A stretch of DNA of 64,000 nucleotides from Stenotrophomonas indicatrix (lineage in GTDB: Bacteria > Pseudomonadota > Gammaproteobacteria > Xanthomonadales > Xanthomonadaceae): positions 682,001-746,000 of the forward strand of contig NZ_PEJS01000001.1 of assembly GCF_002750975.1 (NCBI RefSeq). The letters run 5' to 3'. Shown in pieces: positions 8,726 to 17,698 of this stretch (positions within the stretch are counted from its first letter, which is position 1; each line of letters opens with the position of its first letter). The position numbers and the translations under genes were made by a program. The notes under the pieces were generated by a model, which saw nothing but the letters and a program-made list of their open reading frames with translations, did no database searches and was not told the DNA's origin.

Positions 8726-9547
8726 TCAATCATTGGCGGCAGACAGTTCCTGCCCACGCACCTGCGCGGCACGCAGTGCCTTTTCCACCAACGCTTCAAA
8801 CCCACCTGCCTGGAAGCTTTCGATCGCCGCCTGGGTGGTGCCGTTGGGTGAGGTCACCCGGCGCCGCAGTTCGGCCGGGCTTTCGCCGGCTTCATCGAGC
8901 ATGCGCGAAGCGCCCAGCAGCGTCTGCACCACCAGCGTGCGCGCCGCTTCTGCAGGCAGGCCTTGTGCGATGCCGGCCGCTTCCATTGCTTCGGCCAGCA
9001 GGAACACATAGGCCGGGCCACTGCCGGATACGGCGGTGACCGAATCCATCTGCGCTTCGTCGTCGATCCACACCGTGCGTCCCGCGCTGGCCAGCACGCG
9101 TTCGGCCTGCGCATGCTGCTGCGCATCCACCGCTGGCGTGGCATACAGGCCGGTGACCCCGGCACCGAGCAGGGCCGGGGTGTTGGGCATCGCGCGCACC
9201 ACCGGCAGCGTGCCACCCAACCAGCGCTGCAGCTGCGGGCTGGTGATGCCGGCGGCGATCGAGATCACCAACGGCTCCTGTGCCTGCGCCAACACCTGCA
9301 GTGACTGGCAGACCTCGCGCAGCACCTGCGGTTTCACCGCCAGCAGCCACGTGTTGCCCTGCGCCGCCGCAGCGGCCGCGTTGTCGTGGGTCTGCACGCC
9401 AAAATCGGCAGCCAGTTTTTCGCGCAGTTCGGCCACCGGTTCGGCCACGTGGATGTGCGCGGCCGGCACGCCCTGCCGGATCAGGCCGGCAATCAGGCTG
9501 CGGGCCATGTTGCCGCCGCCGATGAAGGTGATGGAATCAGCTGCCAT
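8726..9547 (-). CDS. proC: pyrroline-5-carboxylate reductase
   Basis: A 273-residue NAD(P)H-dependent enzyme for the last step of proline synthesis. It has an N-terminal Rossmann glycine motif (ITFIGGGNMARSLIAGL), the conserved MPNTPALLGAGVTGLYA and the C-terminal ProC signature (LRRRVTSPNGTTQAAIESF). The ATG at 9547 was chosen because AAGGAGATT precedes it at ideal distance; a longer frame upstream has no family similarity. It follows yggS in the same direction, a common bacterial pairing. Confidence 0.96.
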   Translation of the reverse strand: MAADSITFIGGGNMARSLIAGLIRQGVPAAHIHVAEPVAELREKLAADFGVQTHDNAAAAAAQGNTWLLAVKPQVLREVCQSLQVLAQAQEPLVISIAAGITSPQLQRWLGGTLPVVRAMPNTPALLGAGVTGLYATPAVDAQQHAQAERVLASAGRTVWIDDEAQMDSVTAVSGSGPAYVFLLAEAMEAAGIAQGLPAEAARTLVVQTLLGASRMLDEAGESPAELRRRVTSPNGTTQAAIESFQAGGFEALVEKALRAAQVRGQELSAAND

Positions 9548-9563
9548 GGGAATCTCCTTGGAA

Positions 9564-10259
9564 TCAGGCCGGGCGCGGACGTGCGCCGAACAGGGCGGTA
9601 CCGATGCGCACCAGGGTGGCACCTTCGGCGATCGCTTCAGCGTAGTCGCTGCTCATGCCCATCGACAGGGTGTCCACCTGGGGATGACCGGCAGCCAGCG
9701 CCTCGAAAAGTGTGCGCATGCGCACGAACGCGTCGCGCCGGCGCTCGGCGTCGGGCCACGGCGCAGGAATCGCCATCAGGCCGCGCAGGCGCAGGTTCGG
9801 CTCGGCGGCGATGGTTGCCGCCAGCGCGTCCACGTCGTCCGGCGCGCAGCCGTGCTTGCTCGACTCGTCATCGATGTTGACCTGGATGAGTACGTTCAGC
9901 GGGCCGCGTTCAGCGGGGCGGTAGCGGGCCAGCGCGGCGACCAGCTTGGGCCGGTCCACGCTCTGCACCCAGTCGAAGTGCGTGGCCACCGGTTCGGCCT
10001 TGTTCGACTGCAGGTGGCCGATCAGGTGCCATTCCAGGCCCAGCTGCTGCAGTTCCTGCATCTTGGCCAGCGCTTCCTGCACGTAGTTTTCGCCGAACGC
10101 GGTCTGGCCCTGCGCGGCAAGCGCAGCCACGGCCTCGGCCGGCTGGGTCTTGGACACCGCCAGCAGGCGCGGCGGTGGCCGCCCGGCGGCAGCGGCGGCG
10201 TTGTGCAGGTTGCTCAGGATCTGGGGCAGGGGAGTGGCCACGTAACGCGTTCCGTTCAA
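9564..10259 (-). CDS. yggS: PLP homeostasis protein, YggS/PipY family
   Basis: A 231-residue single-domain PLP-binding barrel. The PLP lysine lies in LLAVSKTQP, with FGENYVQEA, WHLIGHLQSNKA, and the C-terminal LSMGMSSDYAEAI and GTALFGAR phosphate-binding segment. The family controls free pyridoxal phosphate and amino-acid balance, without known catalysis. The longest start is TTG (10259); a GTG at 10241 (VATPLPQ) is a credible alternative. Divergent from pilT, co-directional with proC. Confidence 0.94.
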   Translation of the reverse strand: MNGTRYVATPLPQILSNLHNAAAAAGRPPPRLLAVSKTQPAEAVAALAAQGQTAFGENYVQEALAKMQELQQLGLEWHLIGHLQSNKAEPVATHFDWVQSVDRPKLVAALARYRPAERGPLNVLIQVNIDDESSKHGCAPDDVDALAATIAAEPNLRLRGLMAIPAPWPDAERRRDAFVRMRTLFEALAAGHPQVDTLSMGMSSDYAEAIAEGATLVRIGTALFGARPRPA

Positions 10260-10328
10260 TCAGGAGGCTATACTGCCGCCCGGGGAAAGATCCTTCCAGT
10301 CGAAGCCGTTATTGGGGAGTAGCCGCTC

Positions 10329-11366
10329 ATGGATATCGCCGAGCTGTTGGCGTTTTCCGTAAAGAACAAAGCGTCCGACCTGCATCTGTCCGCAGGCCTG
10401 CCGCCGATGATCCGCGTGGACGGTGATGTTCGCCGGATCAACATTCCAGCCCTGGACCACAAGCAGGTTCACGCGCTGGTGTACGACATCATGTCCGACA
10501 AGCAGCGCCGCGATTACGAGGAATTCCTCGAAGTCGATTTCTCCTTCGAGATCCCGTCGCTGGCGCGCTTCCGTGTCAATGCGTTCAACCAGAACCGTGG
10601 CGCCGGTGCGGTGTTCCGTACCATTCCGTCCGAAGTGCTGACCCTGGAAGACCTGGCCTGCCCGCCGCTGTTCCGCGAGGTGATCCAGCAACCGCAGGGC
10701 CTGATCCTGGTGACCGGCCCGACCGGTTCGGGCAAGTCGACCACGCTGGCGGCGATGATCGACTACATCAACAAGAACGAATACGGCCATATCCTCACCG
10801 TCGAGGATCCGATCGAATTCGTGCACACCTCGCAGAAGTGCCTGATCAACCAGCGCGAAGTGCACCGCGATACGCATGGCTTCAATGAAGCGCTGCGTTC
10901 GGCACTGCGTGAGGACCCGGACATCATCCTGGTGGGCGAACTGCGTGACCTGGAAACCATCCGCCTGGCGCTGACCGCCGCGGAAACCGGCCACCTGGTG
11001 TTCGGCACCCTGCACACCAGTTCGGCGGCCAAGACCATCGACCGCATCATCGACGTGTTCCCGGCCGGCGAGAAGCCGATGGTGCGCTCGATGCTGTCCG
11101 AATCGCTGCGCGCGGTCATTTCGCAGGCGCTGCTGAAGAAGGTCGGTGGCGGTCGTACCGCTGCGTGGGAAATCATGGTGGGCACCCCGGCCATCCGCAA
11201 CCTGATCCGCGAGGACAAGGTGGCGCAGATGTATTCGGCCATCCAGACCGGCCAGCAGTACGGCATGATGACCCTGGACCAGCACCTGCAGGACCTGGTC
11301 AAGCGCAGCCTGATCACCCGCAACCAGGCCCGCGAATACGCCAAGGACAAGCGTCTGTTCGAGTAA
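10329..11366 (+). CDS. pilT: type IV pilus retraction ATPase PilT
   Basis: A 345-residue hexameric secretion-type ATPase powering pilus retraction and twitching. Walker A is GPTGSGKSTT at residues 130-139. The acidic Asp box/Walker B (ILVGELRD), the His box (TGHLVFGTLHT) and the C-terminal AIRNLIRE motif required for retraction are all present. GGGGAG precedes the ATG. It is followed by pilU, the usual order in xanthomonads and pseudomonads. Confidence 0.97.
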   Translation: MDIAELLAFSVKNKASDLHLSAGLPPMIRVDGDVRRINIPALDHKQVHALVYDIMSDKQRRDYEEFLEVDFSFEIPSLARFRVNAFNQNRGAGAVFRTIPSEVLTLEDLACPPLFREVIQQPQGLILVTGPTGSGKSTTLAAMIDYINKNEYGHILTVEDPIEFVHTSQKCLINQREVHRDTHGFNEALRSALREDPDIILVGELRDLETIRLALTAAETGHLVFGTLHTSSAAKTIDRIIDVFPAGEKPMVRSMLSESLRAVISQALLKKVGGGRTAAWEIMVGTPAIRNLIREDKVAQMYSAIQTGQQYGMMTLDQHLQDLVKRSLITRNQAREYAKDKRLFE

Positions 11367-11466
11367 GGCGAGGCAATGGCGGGGCAGGGCGCGCGAATAC
11401 GTCGCTGGCCCCGCGCTGTTTCCTCCACCGACCGATTCCTGGTACATGCCCCATTGGGAGCCCGCC

Positions 11467-12609
11467 GTGAACACCACCGCGACCACCATCGATTTCACCT
11501 CGTTCCTCAAGCTGATGGCGCACCAGCGCGCCTCGGACCTGTTCATCACTGCCGGCATGCCGCCGGCGATCAAGGTCAACGGCAAGATTTCGCCGATCAC
11601 CCAGACGCCACTGACGCCGCAGCAGAGCCGCGACCTGGTGCTGAACGTGATGACGCCGGCGCAGCGCGAGGAATTCGAAAAGACCCACGAATGCAACTTC
11701 GCCATCGGCCTGTCCGGCGTCGGCCGCTTCCGCGTGAGCTGCTTCTACCAGCGCAACCAGGTCGGCATGGTGCTGCGTCGCATCGAGACGCGCATTCCCA
11801 CCGTGGAAGAGCTGAGCCTGCCGCCGATCATCAAGACGCTGGCGATGACCAAGCGCGGCATCATCCTGTTCGTCGGCGCTACCGGTACCGGTAAATCAAC
11901 CTCGCTGGCAGCGATGATCGGTTACCGCAACCAGAATTCGACCGGGCACATCATCACCATCGAAGATCCGATCGAATTCGTGCACAAGCACGAGGGCTGC
12001 ATCATCACCCAGCGCGAAGTCGGCATCGATACCGACAGCTGGGAAGCCGCGCTGAAGAACACCCTGCGCCAGGCGCCGGATGTGATCATGATCGGCGAGG
12101 TGCGTACCCGCGAGGGCATGGACCACGCCATCGCCTTCGCTGAAACCGGTCACCTGGTGCTGTGCACGCTGCACGCCAACAACGCCAACCAGGCGATGGA
12201 CCGCATCGTCAACTTCTTCCCGGAAGATCGCCGCAACCAGCTGTTGATGGATCTGTCGCTGAACCTCAAGGGCGTGGTCGCGCAGCAGTTGATTCCTTCG
12301 CCGGATGGCCGTTCGCGCAAGGTGGCGATGGAGATCCTGCTGGGCACGCCGCTGGTGCAGGACTACATCCGCGACGGCGAGATCCACAAGCTGAAGGAGC
12401 TGATGAAGGAATCGGTCCAGCTGGGCATGAAGACCTTCGACCAGAGCCTGTTCGAGCTGTACCAGGCCGGTGAGATCAGCTACGAGGACGCACTGCGCTA
12501 CGCCGATTCGCAGAACGAAGTGCGCCTGCGCATCAAGCTCAGCCAGGGCGGCGATGCCCGCACCCTGTCGCAGGGGCTGGATGGCGTGGAGATTTCAGAG
12601 GTCCGGTGA
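11467..12609 (+). CDS. pilU: type IV pilus retraction ATPase, PilU paralogue
   Basis: A 380-residue PilT paralogue that assists retraction. Walker A is GATGTGKSTS near residues 137-146; IMIGEVRT (Walker B) and TGHLVLCTLHANN (His box) follow, with a longer PilU-type C-terminal tail after the ATPase core. The GTG at 11467 is preferred because GGGAG stands six bases upstream; an ATG at 11446 lacks a ribosome-binding site. Likely co-transcribed with pilT across the 100-bp gap. Confidence 0.95.
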   Translation: MNTTATTIDFTSFLKLMAHQRASDLFITAGMPPAIKVNGKISPITQTPLTPQQSRDLVLNVMTPAQREEFEKTHECNFAIGLSGVGRFRVSCFYQRNQVGMVLRRIETRIPTVEELSLPPIIKTLAMTKRGIILFVGATGTGKSTSLAAMIGYRNQNSTGHIITIEDPIEFVHKHEGCIITQREVGIDTDSWEAALKNTLRQAPDVIMIGEVRTREGMDHAIAFAETGHLVLCTLHANNANQAMDRIVNFFPEDRRNQLLMDLSLNLKGVVAQQLIPSPDGRSRKVAMEILLGTPLVQDYIRDGEIHKLKELMKESVQLGMKTFDQSLFELYQAGEISYEDALRYADSQNEVRLRIKLSQGGDARTLSQGLDGVEISEVR

Positions 12610-12652
12610 GGGCGCCGCCCGCCGCTGGCTGACTATCGTAAATGGGGTGCAT

Positions 12653-13321
12653 ATGGATATGCCGCGTGCTCGCAACGTCGTGCTCATCGATTACGAGAAT
12701 GTGCAGCCTCCGTCTCTCAAGGAGTTGGTTGCCCCTGGTTTCACCGTGCTGATCTTCGTTGGCGCATCGCAATCGCGGATCAGCATGGATGTTGCCGAGG
12801 CAGTCCAGGCATTGGGTGGCAACGGACGCTATGTGCGTTGCAATGGTAGCGGGTCGAACGCGCTGGATTTCCATATCGCCTTTTACATCGGCGAGATGGC
12901 TGCGGTCGATCCCAGCGCATTCTTCCAGATCGTTTCGAGGGACACCGGCTTCGATCCACTGGTGGCGCACCTGCAATCGCGGCGTCTCAACGTCCTGCGG
13001 TGCGCATCCGTTGCCGATCTGCCAATGCTCCGTGGCACGCAGCTGGCTCCGGCCAAGCCACCGACGCCGGTCGTATCGAAGGCCAAGCCGCCAGCGTTGA
13101 GTGTCGACGCGCGCCTGCAACGCGTACATGCAGTGTTGGTGAAGCAGGGCAAGGCGCGGCCGGCTTCAATGAAGTCGCTCACCTGCGCGATCAACAGCCT
13201 GTTTCAGAAGGCACTTCCCGCAAAGGATGTCACTGCGCTCATCCAGCAACTGCAGCAGAAAAAATGGATCACACTGGAGGGCAGCAAAGTACGTTATCAG
13301 CTGCCGTCCAAGGTAGCGTAG
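12653..13321 (+). CDS. PIN/NYN-like domain protein
   Basis: A 222-residue protein starting MDMPRARNVVLIDYENVQPPSL. The LIDYEN motif and the later FQIVSRDTGFDPLVAHL place acidic residues as in PIN/NYN nuclease-like folds. The last 80 residues could form a winged-helix nucleic-acid-binding module (LIQQLQQKKWITLEGSKVRY). Codon usage has visibly more T- and A-ending codons than the flanking pil and AKR genes, suggesting separate acquisition. The start overlaps an in-frame GTG six bases upstream. An RNA-processing function is only inferred. Confidence 0.75.
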   Translation: MDMPRARNVVLIDYENVQPPSLKELVAPGFTVLIFVGASQSRISMDVAEAVQALGGNGRYVRCNGSGSNALDFHIAFYIGEMAAVDPSAFFQIVSRDTGFDPLVAHLQSRRLNVLRCASVADLPMLRGTQLAPAKPPTPVVSKAKPPALSVDARLQRVHAVLVKQGKARPASMKSLTCAINSLFQKALPAKDVTALIQQLQQKKWITLEGSKVRYQLPSKVA

Positions 13322-13388
13322 GTAACTCGTCCACCGGATGCAGAATTGGTGCGGGCGGCAGGACGGCATTCATGAAATCCAGTCATGA

Positions 13389-14447
<1,059 letters not shown>

Positions 14448-14449
14448 TC

Positions 14450-14576
14450 GCAGTGTGTGCGGACTTTCGTCCTGTGCTGGGTGTGGTCTTTCGATCTTTG
14501 GTGGGCGCGGACTTTCGTCCTGTGCTGGGTGCGGACTCTCGTCCTGTGGTGGGTGCGGACCGTTGGTCCGTACGCC
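14450..14576. repeat. degenerate tandem REP array (about 24-25 bp units)
   Basis: Five head-to-tail units resembling GGTGGGTGCGGAC-TTTC-GTCC-TGTG fill the gap between the convergent AKR and LysR genes. Each has the small inverted pair GGAC/GTCC; the last (GCGGACCGTTGGTCCG) keeps the full REP stem. The second unit is most diverged. The array looks like tandem duplication of the GGTGGGTG-type REP seen elsewhere in the window. Confidence 0.75.
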
Positions 14577-15476
14577 TCACCCCACCATCGGCCCGCGCAG
14601 CGCATCAAGCACCGTACGCATCGCCACGGTGACGTGCCGGCGTGACGGGTAATACGCGTAGTAGCCATCGAAGTGCGGGCACCAGTCATCCAGTGTTGAT
14701 TGCAGGCGGCCTTCCAGCAGGGCCGCCTGCACCTGGTCTTCGGGCAGCCAGGCCAGTCCGCTGCCGGCCAGCGCCGCAGCCCGCGTCATGCCCATGGTGT
14801 TGAAGGTCCATTGGCCGGAGACGCGGATGCTCAGTTCGTGGCCATCCTGACCGAAATCCCACGGCATCAGGCCGCCATGGGTGGGCAGGCGCAGGGTGAT
14901 GCAGTTGTGCGCGGCCAGATCGTGCGGATGCACCGGCGCCACGTGCTGACGGAAGTACGACGGTGCCCCCACCACGCGCATGCGCAGCGGCGGACTGATC
15001 GGCAGCGCCACCATGTCGCGTGCCAGGCGCTCACCGAGACGGATGCCGATGTCGTAGCGCTCGGCGACGATGTCGGCCAGGCCGTAATCGGTGGTCAGCT
15101 CGACCTTCAGGTCCGGGTACTGCTGCAGCAGCGGCGCCAGCCTGGGCCAGGCCAGGTATTCGGCGGCGTGGCCGGTGGCGTTGATGCGGATGGTGCCTGC
15201 GGGGCGCTCGCGGTACTCGGCCAGCGCGGCCAGTTCGTCTTCGATCTCGGCCAGGCGCGGGGCCAGGGTTTCCAGCAGGCGGGCACCGGCCTCGGTGGTG
15301 GCGACACTGCGGGTGGTGCGGGTCAGCAGGCGCACGCCCAGTCGCTCTTCCAGCCCGCGCATGGCGTGGCTGAGGGCGGACTGGGAGACGCCAAGCTGGG
15401 CAGCGGCCTTGGTGAAGCTGCCTTCGCGGGCGACATGGACGAAGGCTTGCAGGTCGTTGAGGTTTTCACGCGGCAT
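14577..15476 (-). CDS. LysR-family transcriptional regulator
   Basis: A 299-residue LysR protein: N-terminal helix-turn-helix (LQAFVHVAREGSFTKAAAQ) and an effector domain with the YDIGIRLGERLARDMVA segment common in CrgA-type regulators. The ATG at 15476 was chosen because it starts the family-typical MPRENLNDLQAF; the frame extends upstream through repeat DNA with no similarity. No divergent partner is adjacent, so the target cannot be read from context. Confidence 0.92.
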   Translation of the reverse strand: MPRENLNDLQAFVHVAREGSFTKAAAQLGVSQSALSHAMRGLEERLGVRLLTRTTRSVATTEAGARLLETLAPRLAEIEDELAALAEYRERPAGTIRINATGHAAEYLAWPRLAPLLQQYPDLKVELTTDYGLADIVAERYDIGIRLGERLARDMVALPISPPLRMRVVGAPSYFRQHVAPVHPHDLAAHNCITLRLPTHGGLMPWDFGQDGHELSIRVSGQWTFNTMGMTRAAALAGSGLAWLPEDQVQAALLEGRLQSTLDDWCPHFDGYYAYYPSRRHVTVAMRTVLDALRGPMVG

Positions 15477-15514
15477 GAGGGGATGATACGGCCGGGCTGC
15501 GCCCGGCGCCCGCG

Positions 15515-15652
15515 GTAGTGCCGGCCGCGGGCCGGCAACCGCAACAGCAACAGCCGGAGCAACAGCAACAGCGGGCTTCCTGTGGAGCGGCATGGCCTGC
15601 TCTTGGTGGGTGTCGACCTTGGTCGACACGTAGATCCGCGCCATGCGTGGAT
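15515..15652. repeat. cluster of SMAG/REP elements with a CAACAG-rich tract
   Basis: SMAG at 15515-15537 (GTAGTGCCGGCC stem). A CAACAG-rich tract covers about 15539-15572. A GGTGGGTG-type REP (stem TGTCGACC/GGTCGACA) is at 15605-15629, and a second SMAG (GTAGATCCGCG) at 15630-15652. The GCCGGGCTGCGCCCGGC hairpin just before (about 15492-15508) plus the CAACAG tract also occur beside two large palindromic elements (27.85-27.93 and 45.71-45.76 kb). Confidence 0.8.
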
Positions 15653-15753
15653 GCGTGCCCGGTGCTGCCGGGGTTGTTCGGTTAATGCGCCACGTCGATT
15701 TGTGGTTCCGTGGTTCGTCGAATGGGTACTTTCCAAACAACAGGGAGCAGCAC

Positions 15754-15966
15754 ATGAGCACCGACAGCAAACCCAAGGGCCCGGCGTCCTATTTTCCTTC
15801 CATCGAAAAGACCTACGGGCAGCCGGTGACGCATTGGCTGGGCCTGCTGGCCAAACGGCCGGGGCTGAAGCACATGGAACTGGTCAGCTTCCTGAAATCC
15901 GAGCACGGGCTGGGCCATGGCCACGCAAACGCCCTGGTCGCCCACCACCTGGCCACCCAGCGCTGA
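15754..15966 (+). CDS. DUF4287 domain protein (70 aa)
   Basis: Small soluble protein. PASYFPSIEKTYGQPVTHWLGLL and the closing EHGLGHGHANALVAHHL are the DUF4287 signature. AGGGAGCAG stands before the ATG. The function of the family is unknown; members are often found singly or fused to DUF5655. It stands alone between repeat clusters. Confidence 0.88.
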   Translation: MSTDSKPKGPASYFPSIEKTYGQPVTHWLGLLAKRPGLKHMELVSFLKSEHGLGHGHANALVAHHLATQR

Positions 15967-15980
15967 GACAACCGCTCCAC

Positions 15981-16250
15981 CGAGCGCAGCGACCCGCTTC
16001 TGCTCTTCTTTTCTCTCTACGTGGCTGGACGCGCACGGAAATTGTCCAAGGCCGGGGGAGATGGGGGCGCGGGGGTGTCCGCGGCATGGGCCCGAGGCAT
16101 GCCTCGGGCGGGTTGGGCAGGACGCCCAACCCCGGTCTTGCCGTGTGCGCAGGACAGCGCACACGAGCAAGACGCGGCCAAGCCTCCAGGGACGGATTAA
16201 CGGCGTCCCCCGCGACCCCATCTCCCCCGGCCAAGCGCGGCTTTTGCTGT
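15981..16250. repeat. large palindromic intergenic element, copy with nested hairpins
   Basis: Outer arms at 16050-16075 and 16207-16232 are complementary over 26 bp with one mismatch. Inside are a perfect 18-bp palindrome (16091-16108, CCCGAGGCATGCCTCGGG), a 7-bp hairpin (16112-16130) and a stem of about 16 bp (GTCTTGC at 16135-16141 plus CGTGTGCGC, pairing with 16157-16173). GGGACG/CGTCCC lies near the right arm. The left flank (GACCCGCTTCTGCTCTTC... GTGGCTGGACGCGCACGG) and right flank (GGCCAAGCGCGGCTTTTG) match the copy at 46218-46405. The rest of the 404-bp gap up to 16370 holds no gene. Confidence 0.8.
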
Positions 16251-16370
16251 TGGTACACCAGCCACGAGGGGCTGCGCCGTTCGCCGCAACTCCCAACTGA
16301 ACGATTTCATCTGCAACTGTCATGCAGATCGTGTCTAATACCGCTCCCCACCCGTAGTGCCCCCACCTGT

Positions 16371-17078
16371 ATGTCCCTCCAATCCCATGGCCCGGCGCCG
16401 TGCGACGACGCTGACGGCCACCTGGTCACCGCTGGCCCGCTGACCCCGCCGCCCGATGTTGCCGGCACCCCCGCCGATGAGAAGGCGCTGCGCCACTCGG
16501 TCGCCGAGGACGTGCAGGGCATGGTGCTGGCCATGCTCGTGGCCTCACTGGGCCTGGCCATCTTCGCCAAGGGCGGGCTGATGATCGGCGGCATGGCCGG
16601 CATGGCCTTCCTGCTGCACTATTCGATGGGCTGGAACTTCGGCCTGGTGTTCGTGCTGGTCAACCTGCCGTTCTACTGGGTGGCCGTGCGCCGCATGGGC
16701 TGGGAATTCACCCTGAAGACGTTCGCAGCGGTCACCGCCTGCGGCCTGCTCACCGACATCCTGCCGCGCTGGGCGGACTTTTCGCATATCGCGCCGCTGT
16801 ACTCGGCGCTGGTCGGGGGCGCGCTGTCCGGCCTGGGCATCCTGTTCTTCATCCGCCATCGCGCCAGCCTCGGCGGCATCGGCATCCTGGCGGTGTACCT
16901 GCAGCGCACCCGCGGCTGGAGCGCCGGCAAAGTGCAGATGTCCTTCGATGCGTGCCTGATGGTGGCCGCGTTCTTCGTGCTGTCGCCGTCCAAAGTGATG
17001 TACTCGGCCATCGGTGCGGTGGTACTCAGCCTGGTGCTGATGTTCAACCACCGCCCGGGCCGCTACATGGGCGTCTGA
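16371..17078 (+). CDS. YitT-family membrane protein
   Basis: A 235-residue inner-membrane protein with about 5-6 hydrophobic helices. GGLMIGGMAGMAFLLHYSMG followed by FGLVFVLVNLPFY and the later GLGILFFIRHRASLGGIGIL are typical of the YitT/DUF161 family. The usual C-terminal DUF2179 domain is absent. The ATG at 16371 is the first start after the upstream element. Transport role suspected, substrate unknown. Confidence 0.85.
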   Translation: MSLQSHGPAPCDDADGHLVTAGPLTPPPDVAGTPADEKALRHSVAEDVQGMVLAMLVASLGLAIFAKGGLMIGGMAGMAFLLHYSMGWNFGLVFVLVNLPFYWVAVRRMGWEFTLKTFAAVTACGLLTDILPRWADFSHIAPLYSALVGGALSGLGILFFIRHRASLGGIGILAVYLQRTRGWSAGKVQMSFDACLMVAAFFVLSPSKVMYSAIGAVVLSLVLMFNHRPGRYMGV

Positions 17079-17121
17079 TTCCGCATTCGGCGGATCGCCC
17101 GCCCAGGTGCCACGCGCCCCG

Positions 17122-17146
17122 GTAGCGCCGGGCCATGCCCGGCGGA
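17122..17146 (+). repeat. SMAG element (GTAGCGCCGGGC type)
   Basis: GTAG head followed by a CGCCGGGC/GCCCGGCG palindrome around CAT, lying between convergent yitT-like and tag genes. The same subtype recurs at 24995, 25036 and 37627. Confidence 0.85.
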
Positions 17147-17152
17147 TGCGCA

Positions 17153-17698
17153 TCAGCCGCGCGCTGCCTGTACCCACGGCGGTGCCAGCTTCAGCAGCGT
17201 TGCATGCACCGGGCAGTCCTCGGCATGCGCGCCCGGCAGGTAGCCCAGGCTCATCAGGAACTCGCCGGTGATCTCGCCACCGGTGAAGCGGAACGTCTTC
17301 TTGAACAGCTTCACCCAGTCGGCCTTGCTGCGCGGATGGTGTGCGTCCAGCCAGGCGGCGAAGCTGCCGTGGCTCTGGCGCAGCTGCTGGATCACTTGCG
17401 CGTTGTGGATCGCCGCCAGCACCTTCAAGCGGTTGCGGATGATGCCCGGGTTCGACAGCAGGCGCTCGATGTCCTGCTCGGCGTAGGCCGCCACGCGATC
17501 AACGTCGAACGCGTCATAGGCCGCGCGGAATCCCTCGCGCTTCTTCAGGATGGTCTCCCAGCTCAGGCCGGCCTGGTTGATCTCCAGCAGCAGGCGCTCG
17601 AACAGTTCACGCTCATCGCGCTGCGGGAAGCCATATTCATTGGCGTGGTAGTACTCGTGCACCGGATGGCCCGGGGCGATGCGGCAGTATCCGCTCAT
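17153..17698 (-). CDS. tag: DNA-3-methyladenine glycosylase I
   Basis: A 181-residue base-excision repair enzyme removing 3-methyladenine. It has the family's N-terminal cysteine/histidine zinc-snap elements (YCRI... YYHANEYGFP), ELFERLLLEINQAGLSWETILKKREGFRAAYDAFD, NRLKVLAAIHNA, and the C-terminal partner residues (GAHAEDCPVH). Its start overlaps the stop of the DUF4153 gene upstream (ATGA), so the two are coupled. Confidence 0.95.
   Translation of the reverse strand: MSGYCRIAPGHPVHEYYHANEYGFPQRDERELFERLLLEINQAGLSWETILKKREGFRAAYDAFDVDRVAAYAEQDIERLLSNPGIIRNRLKVLAAIHNAQVIQQLRQSHGSFAAWLDAHHPRSKADWVKLFKKTFRFTGGEITGEFLMSLGYLPGAHAEDCPVHATLLKLAPPWVQAARG

Noticed and set aside
10269..10274. TATACT as a -10 element of pilT
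   Set aside because: No matching -35 at proper spacing and no extended -10; kept out as too weak.
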